From assembly GCA_029261675.1 (NCBI GenBank), contig JAJDBA010000106.1, positions 1 to 9,174 of the forward strand: a DNA stretch of 9,174 nucleotides. Direction: 5' to 3'. Below the pieces are notes generated by a model. The model was not told where the DNA came from. It did no database searches and saw nothing but the letters and a program-made list of their open reading frames with translations. Shown piece after piece: positions 6,118 through 9,174 of the stretch. Each line of letters starts with the position of its first letter. The first letter of the stretch is position 1. Made by a program: the position numbers and the translations under genes. The DNA is from Nitrospinaceae bacterium. Lineage in GTDB: Bacteria; Nitrospinota; Nitrospinia; Nitrospinales; VA-1.

Positions 6118-7872
6118 CTAATGGTCGTGAGCAGCAGATGATTTTTCAATTTCTGCTTTCAATATGAAACTATTTTGATCTACAAAAAATTCATTTTTCT
6201 TCAACCCTTGCAGCACTTCTGTCCATTCCCCATCAACTTTTCCTAATTCTAGAGGCCGGGCTTCAAATAGATTTCCATATTTTACGAAGACAACTGACCA
6301 GTCGCGGATGGTTTGAATGGCTCTAGTGGGAACAGCAAGCGGTACGGTTCGTTCGCCCAGTGTTAGTTTTAATGTGACAAAAGTTCCAGGTCGCCACTTT
6401 AATTTTGGATTGGGAATGACTACTCGTCCCGTTACAGTGCGACTTGTTCCGTCAATGATAGAATCGAGATATGTTAATTTCCCCCCGGCTTTCAGCCCAG
6501 TATTGCTGTTTCGGACGATAACGCTTTGTCCCAACTTAACGGAGTTGATATCCATAGCTGGGATAGCTATGTTCAGCCAGACTTCAGATAAATCAGCTAA
6601 AAGAAAAACAGCAGTATCATTTTTAACTGCTTCCCCAGTAGTTAAATGCTTTTGAATGATTATTCCACCTAAAGGAGATCTCAATTCGTATTTGCTAAAA
6701 TTCTGTTCATTCTGCTGGGATAAGTTTTTAATATCCTTATCAATCAGTCCTAACGCAAAAAGTTTTTGTTTGGCGGTTTGAAGGTTGAATACCTCCATGT
6801 CAAAATTTCTTTTTTTCTCGCGAATCGCCCAATTGCCGTCATAGCTAATTTTTTCGCGTAGGGCAAAATATTTTGCTTCAGAACTTTTTAGGTTTTCTTC
6901 TGCTTGCAGGTATTCAGATTCTGAAGAAATGCCCTTGGCGAACAAATTTTTCTCGCGCAGGTAAACAGAATTTGCCAATTTCATTTTTGCGTAGGCCGGG
7001 ATAAGCAATTCGCGACTTTTTCCAATTTTTAAATCTTTCAATTCTTTATAGACGTCTTCCAGGTCCATTGCCTTATGCAACAGGTCTAACAATTTTTGTG
7101 TGTTTTTAAAGAGAAGGGATTCTCGATTAAGGTCAGATTTAGACAATTCCATCTGTCGAATCTTGGCGAGATAATTAATCCTTGCGTCAGCCAGTTCACG
7201 ACTTTCAATGATAGCCAATATGTCTCCTGGAACGACGGTATCTCCTAGATCCTTGAAAGTTTTCTTCACTACCCCGTCCAGTCTGGGGACAATGTGAACA
7301 AGCTTTTCTTCGTTTAATTGGATTTCTCCAGGCAAGTTGATTTGATTTTTAATCCGCGTTGGTTCTGCTTTCCTGATAGTTATATTTGCATTTTTTACTG
7401 CAGTTTCAGTTAGCTCTACCCTGGCTTCTATTTGAGAGAACTTCCAGTCATATTGCTTTTCTTTCCAATGTGCATGGATGTTTACATTGAAGGAGTGAGG
7501 CTCGACAATAGGTTTGTCTCCTAAGAGATATTTACCCATGGGTTTGAATCGAATGGTATCGACCCGGTCCAGCCGATTTAATTCGATGGTCAGGTTCACT
7601 TCTTCGAGAGATACGGGTTTGCCTGCTCCATCCGTTATGAAAGCTCTAAACTCGGGGGGAGTACCTGTTTCAAAAATCTTGACTTCAACTTGTAAATCTT
7701 TTTCAGAAAATAACCACCCACCATTCGGTCCTCTTGGAATTGAATTGGTTTGTTCGTGGGGTTTGTGTTTCGATATTTGTGAGCTTTCTTCTGTTGTATT
7801 TAAGATGATATTTCCCGCATAGACTCCAGCGACTATGAAACAAGTGATTAGAAGAAGAGATTTTATTTTCAT
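6118..7872 (-). CDS. czcB: Periplasmic membrane fusion protein of the metal efflux system (CzcB/HelB type)
   Basis: This 584-residue adaptor links the RND pump to the outer-membrane channel. It opens with a lysine-containing start and a hydrophobic segment (about 5-24) that acts as a signal or membrane anchor; there is no lipobox cysteine. Residues about 45-155 form an extra N-terminal domain beginning PRGPNGGWLF, with TPPEFRAF, IELNRLDRVD and EPHSFNV stretches, as in longer HelB/CzcB-like adaptors. The lipoyl-like halves lie at about 190-225 (VPRLDGVV, LGDTVVPGD) and 395-425 (YELRSPLGGII, TTGEAV). They flank a long helical hairpin (about 226-390). A beta-barrel (about 430-505, ending WRPGTFVTLKL) and a membrane-proximal domain (VPTRAIQTI onward) follow. 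The tail ends AAHDH, a possible weak metal site. Its ATG overlaps the TGA of the preceding gene as ATGA, with GGGAG 7 nt upstream, indicating translational coupling. Confidence 0.92.
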   Translation of the reverse strand: MKIKSLLLITCFIVAGVYAGNIILNTTEESSQISKHKPHEQTNSIPRGPNGGWLFSEKDLQVEVKIFETGTPPEFRAFITDGAGKPVSLEEVNLTIELNRLDRVDTIRFKPMGKYLLGDKPIVEPHSFNVNIHAHWKEKQYDWKFSQIEARVELTETAVKNANITIRKAEPTRIKNQINLPGEIQLNEEKLVHIVPRLDGVVKKTFKDLGDTVVPGDILAIIESRELADARINYLAKIRQMELSKSDLNRESLLFKNTQKLLDLLHKAMDLEDVYKELKDLKIGKSRELLIPAYAKMKLANSVYLREKNLFAKGISSESEYLQAEENLKSSEAKYFALREKISYDGNWAIREKKRNFDMEVFNLQTAKQKLFALGLIDKDIKNLSQQNEQNFSKYELRSPLGGIIIQKHLTTGEAVKNDTAVFLLADLSEVWLNIAIPAMDINSVKLGQSVIVRNSNTGLKAGGKLTYLDSIIDGTSRTVTGRVVIPNPKLKWRPGTFVTLKLTLGERTVPLAVPTRAIQTIRDWSVVFVKYGNLFEARPLELGKVDGEWTEVLQGLKKNEFFVDQNSFILKAEIEKSSAAHDH

Positions 7873-9173
7873 GTTCCTTCTCCCATCGATTGAATAGATG
7901 TCGGGTTTAAGGATGCAAGTGGTTCTCCAATGAGACGTTCGAGATCGGCTAATGTGCTGTGATATTGAGCAAGAGATTCCAGGAAAAATTTCTTGGTTTG
8001 AAAAAATGTTTTTTGACTGTCCAACACGTCCAATAAATTAAACTTTCCAAATCGATACCCTTCTTGAGTTCCATTAAAGGCTTTCTCAGCTCCCGGGAGA
8101 ATTTGGTTTTTAATGGTTGTAACTCGTTTGCGGTAAAAGACCACAGCGCTATAGGCTTCCAAAAGAGTTTTTTCTGTGAACGCTTCCTTTGCCCGTTTTT
8201 CGGATTCGGCTTTTCCCAGTTTATGACGAGCTTCTTCAATGGCTCCCTGGTTGCGATTGAAAAATTGCAAAGGGATGGAAATGCCAAAAACCAATGAATT
8301 GTCATCTGTAGGTTCGAACCGTCTAAACCCTCCCTGGAGCTCTACATCAGGAATACTTTTTGAAAGTTCGCTATCAAGTATGGCCTGGCGTTGTTCCAGC
8401 TCGGTGGTCCATCGAGCCAGATCGGGATTATGGTTTAGTCGGGTTTTTAAGTTTTCCAGAGTAGGGATATCAGAAATTTGATTTAGATTGCCTATGGCAG
8501 ATTCAAATTGTGGCTGCGCAGTTCCCCATGTAATGGAAAGATTACTTCGCGCAACTTTTAATTCGTGTTTTGCACTTTCTAATTCTATTTTTAGAGAAGA
8601 AAGATTCAATTCTGATTTTACTTTTTCCAGGGTTGCTACTTTTCCAGCTTTGATTCTTTCGTTTACTGTATTTAGAAATTTTTTGCCCAATTGCACAAGG
8701 TTCTTACTGAGCTTTAAGCGTTCCTGGGCTTTCAATAACAATGCATAGGATTTAGCAACCTGAGTCAAAACATCCATTCGCTTGGTTTCGTAGTCCCAAT
8801 CGGCTAGTTTCTTTGAGAGATTGCTCGATTGAATTCTTGAGGCTCTTTTTCCTCCTAATTCGATCAATTGGCTCAGTTGAATCGTGGTTTGCGATTGGCC
8901 AAATCGACTGAATCCACTGAATTCTCCGGATCCCGTTCCATCTTCTAAATAGATACTCAATTTAGGATTAGGCAAAAGGCCGGATTGTAGAATGCGGGCT
9001 TCCCTTGCTCGTTTCTCAAAAGAAAAGGCTTTAAGGTGCGGGTTATGCAATAAGGCTAAAACCACTGCACTTTTAAGAGTGATTGGCTGTTTAGATTCTT
9101 TTTTTATCTGAATTGTGGGTTCGGCAAAACTAGTATAGGGGGTGGATACCCAACCAATCATGACGAGCCACAT
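7869..9173 (-). CDS. czcC: Outer-membrane efflux channel, TolC/CzcC family (start may lie outside the window)
   Basis: This protein of at least 434 residues is the outer-membrane factor completing the efflux complex. Two repeats typical of the OEP family are visible: residues about 32-215 (ITLKSAVVLALLHNPHLKA; LIELGGKRASRI; the hairpin around KLADWDYETKRMDVL) and about 235-418 (LENLKTRLNHNPDLARW; FGISIPLQFFNRNQGAI; YRFGKFNLLDVLDSQKTF). Much of it is predicted long amphipathic helix forming the periplasmic barrel. A signal peptide cleavage after SFA (residue 17) is plausible, but the N-terminus lacks the basic residues usual in a signal peptide and the ATG sits one base from the window edge, so the true start may be upstream. 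No cysteine lipobox is seen, unlike NodT-type relatives. It is the first gene of the visible operon and overlaps the next by 4 bp. The operon promoter and any metal-responsive regulator must be beyond the window. Confidence 0.9.
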   Translation of the reverse strand: MWLVMIGWVSTPYTSFAEPTIQIKKESKQPITLKSAVVLALLHNPHLKAFSFEKRAREARILQSGLLPNPKLSIYLEDGTGSGEFSGFSRFGQSQTTIQLSQLIELGGKRASRIQSSNLSKKLADWDYETKRMDVLTQVAKSYALLLKAQERLKLSKNLVQLGKKFLNTVNERIKAGKVATLEKVKSELNLSSLKIELESAKHELKVARSNLSITWGTAQPQFESAIGNLNQISDIPTLENLKTRLNHNPDLARWTTELEQRQAILDSELSKSIPDVELQGGFRRFEPTDDNSLVFGISIPLQFFNRNQGAIEEARHKLGKAESEKRAKEAFTEKTLLEAYSAVVFYRKRVTTIKNQILPGAEKAFNGTQEGYRFGKFNLLDVLDSQKTFFQTKKFFLESLAQYHSTLADLERLIGEPLASLNPTSIQSMGEGT

Positions 9174-9174
9174 G

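Noticed and set aside
7949..8748. Additional open frames on both strands inside the outer-membrane factor gene
   Set aside because: They run out of frame over the conserved OEP repeats, and the in-frame protein is continuous.
7869..9173. NodT-type lipoprotein identity for the outer-membrane factor
   Set aside because: No cysteine occurs near the N-terminus, so there is no lipobox; the visible start may nevertheless be incomplete.
1..9174. Mobile element, integrase, toxin-antitoxin, CRISPR or phage defence system
   Set aside because: All coding space is taken by five well-known transporter genes and NIF3; no transposase, direct-repeat array, terminal inverted repeats or tRNA-type attachment site is visible.

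Overview
The window reads as an ordinary stretch of chromosome from a diderm (Gram-negative-type) bacterium. The evidence is an RND/MFP/outer-membrane-factor efflux set, which must span two membranes, and an inner-membrane peptide-type ABC permease pair. The efflux proteins resemble the HelCBA/CzcCBA sets of proteobacteria and related phyla. I cannot fix the phylum from the sequence alone. Base composition is moderate, and the right-hand efflux operon is visibly AT-richer than the left-hand genes.

Layout. Positions 1-204 are intergenic or the edge of something outside the window: two small hairpins and a short open frame running off the left edge, but no gene I can defend. A NIF3/YbgI (DUF34) dinuclear-metal protein lies on the minus strand (205-954). 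A 39-bp divergent gap (955-993) appears to hold two face-to-face, overlapping promoters. Two permease genes of the dipeptide/oligopeptide ABC family follow on the plus strand (994-1953 and 1964-2935), with no ATPase and no binding protein beside them. They converge, with only 5 bp between, on a three-gene minus-strand operon read from right to left: outer-membrane factor (7869-9173, start perhaps beyond the window), membrane fusion protein (6118-7872) and heavy-metal RND pump (2941-6102). This is the classic czcC-czcB-czcA order.

How the genes work together. The three efflux genes are tightly packed: a 4-bp ATGA overlap between the first two and a 15-bp gap before the pump. They should build one proton-driven tripartite complex exporting a divalent metal. 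The pump keeps the CzcA-type acidic residues in its fourth membrane segment and lacks the CusA methionine triad, so Zn/Co/Cd/Ni is favoured over Cu/Ag. The permease pair should form the membrane channel of an importer whose ATPases and binding protein are encoded elsewhere. NIF3 has no evident functional tie to either group beyond sharing the divergent promoter region.

I found no mobile element, CRISPR array, RNA gene or clear novel system. The most interesting points are the overlapping divergent promoters with a probably leaderless NIF3 message, the orphan permease pair with a degenerate EAA loop in one subunit, and lineage-specific details of the efflux proteins.
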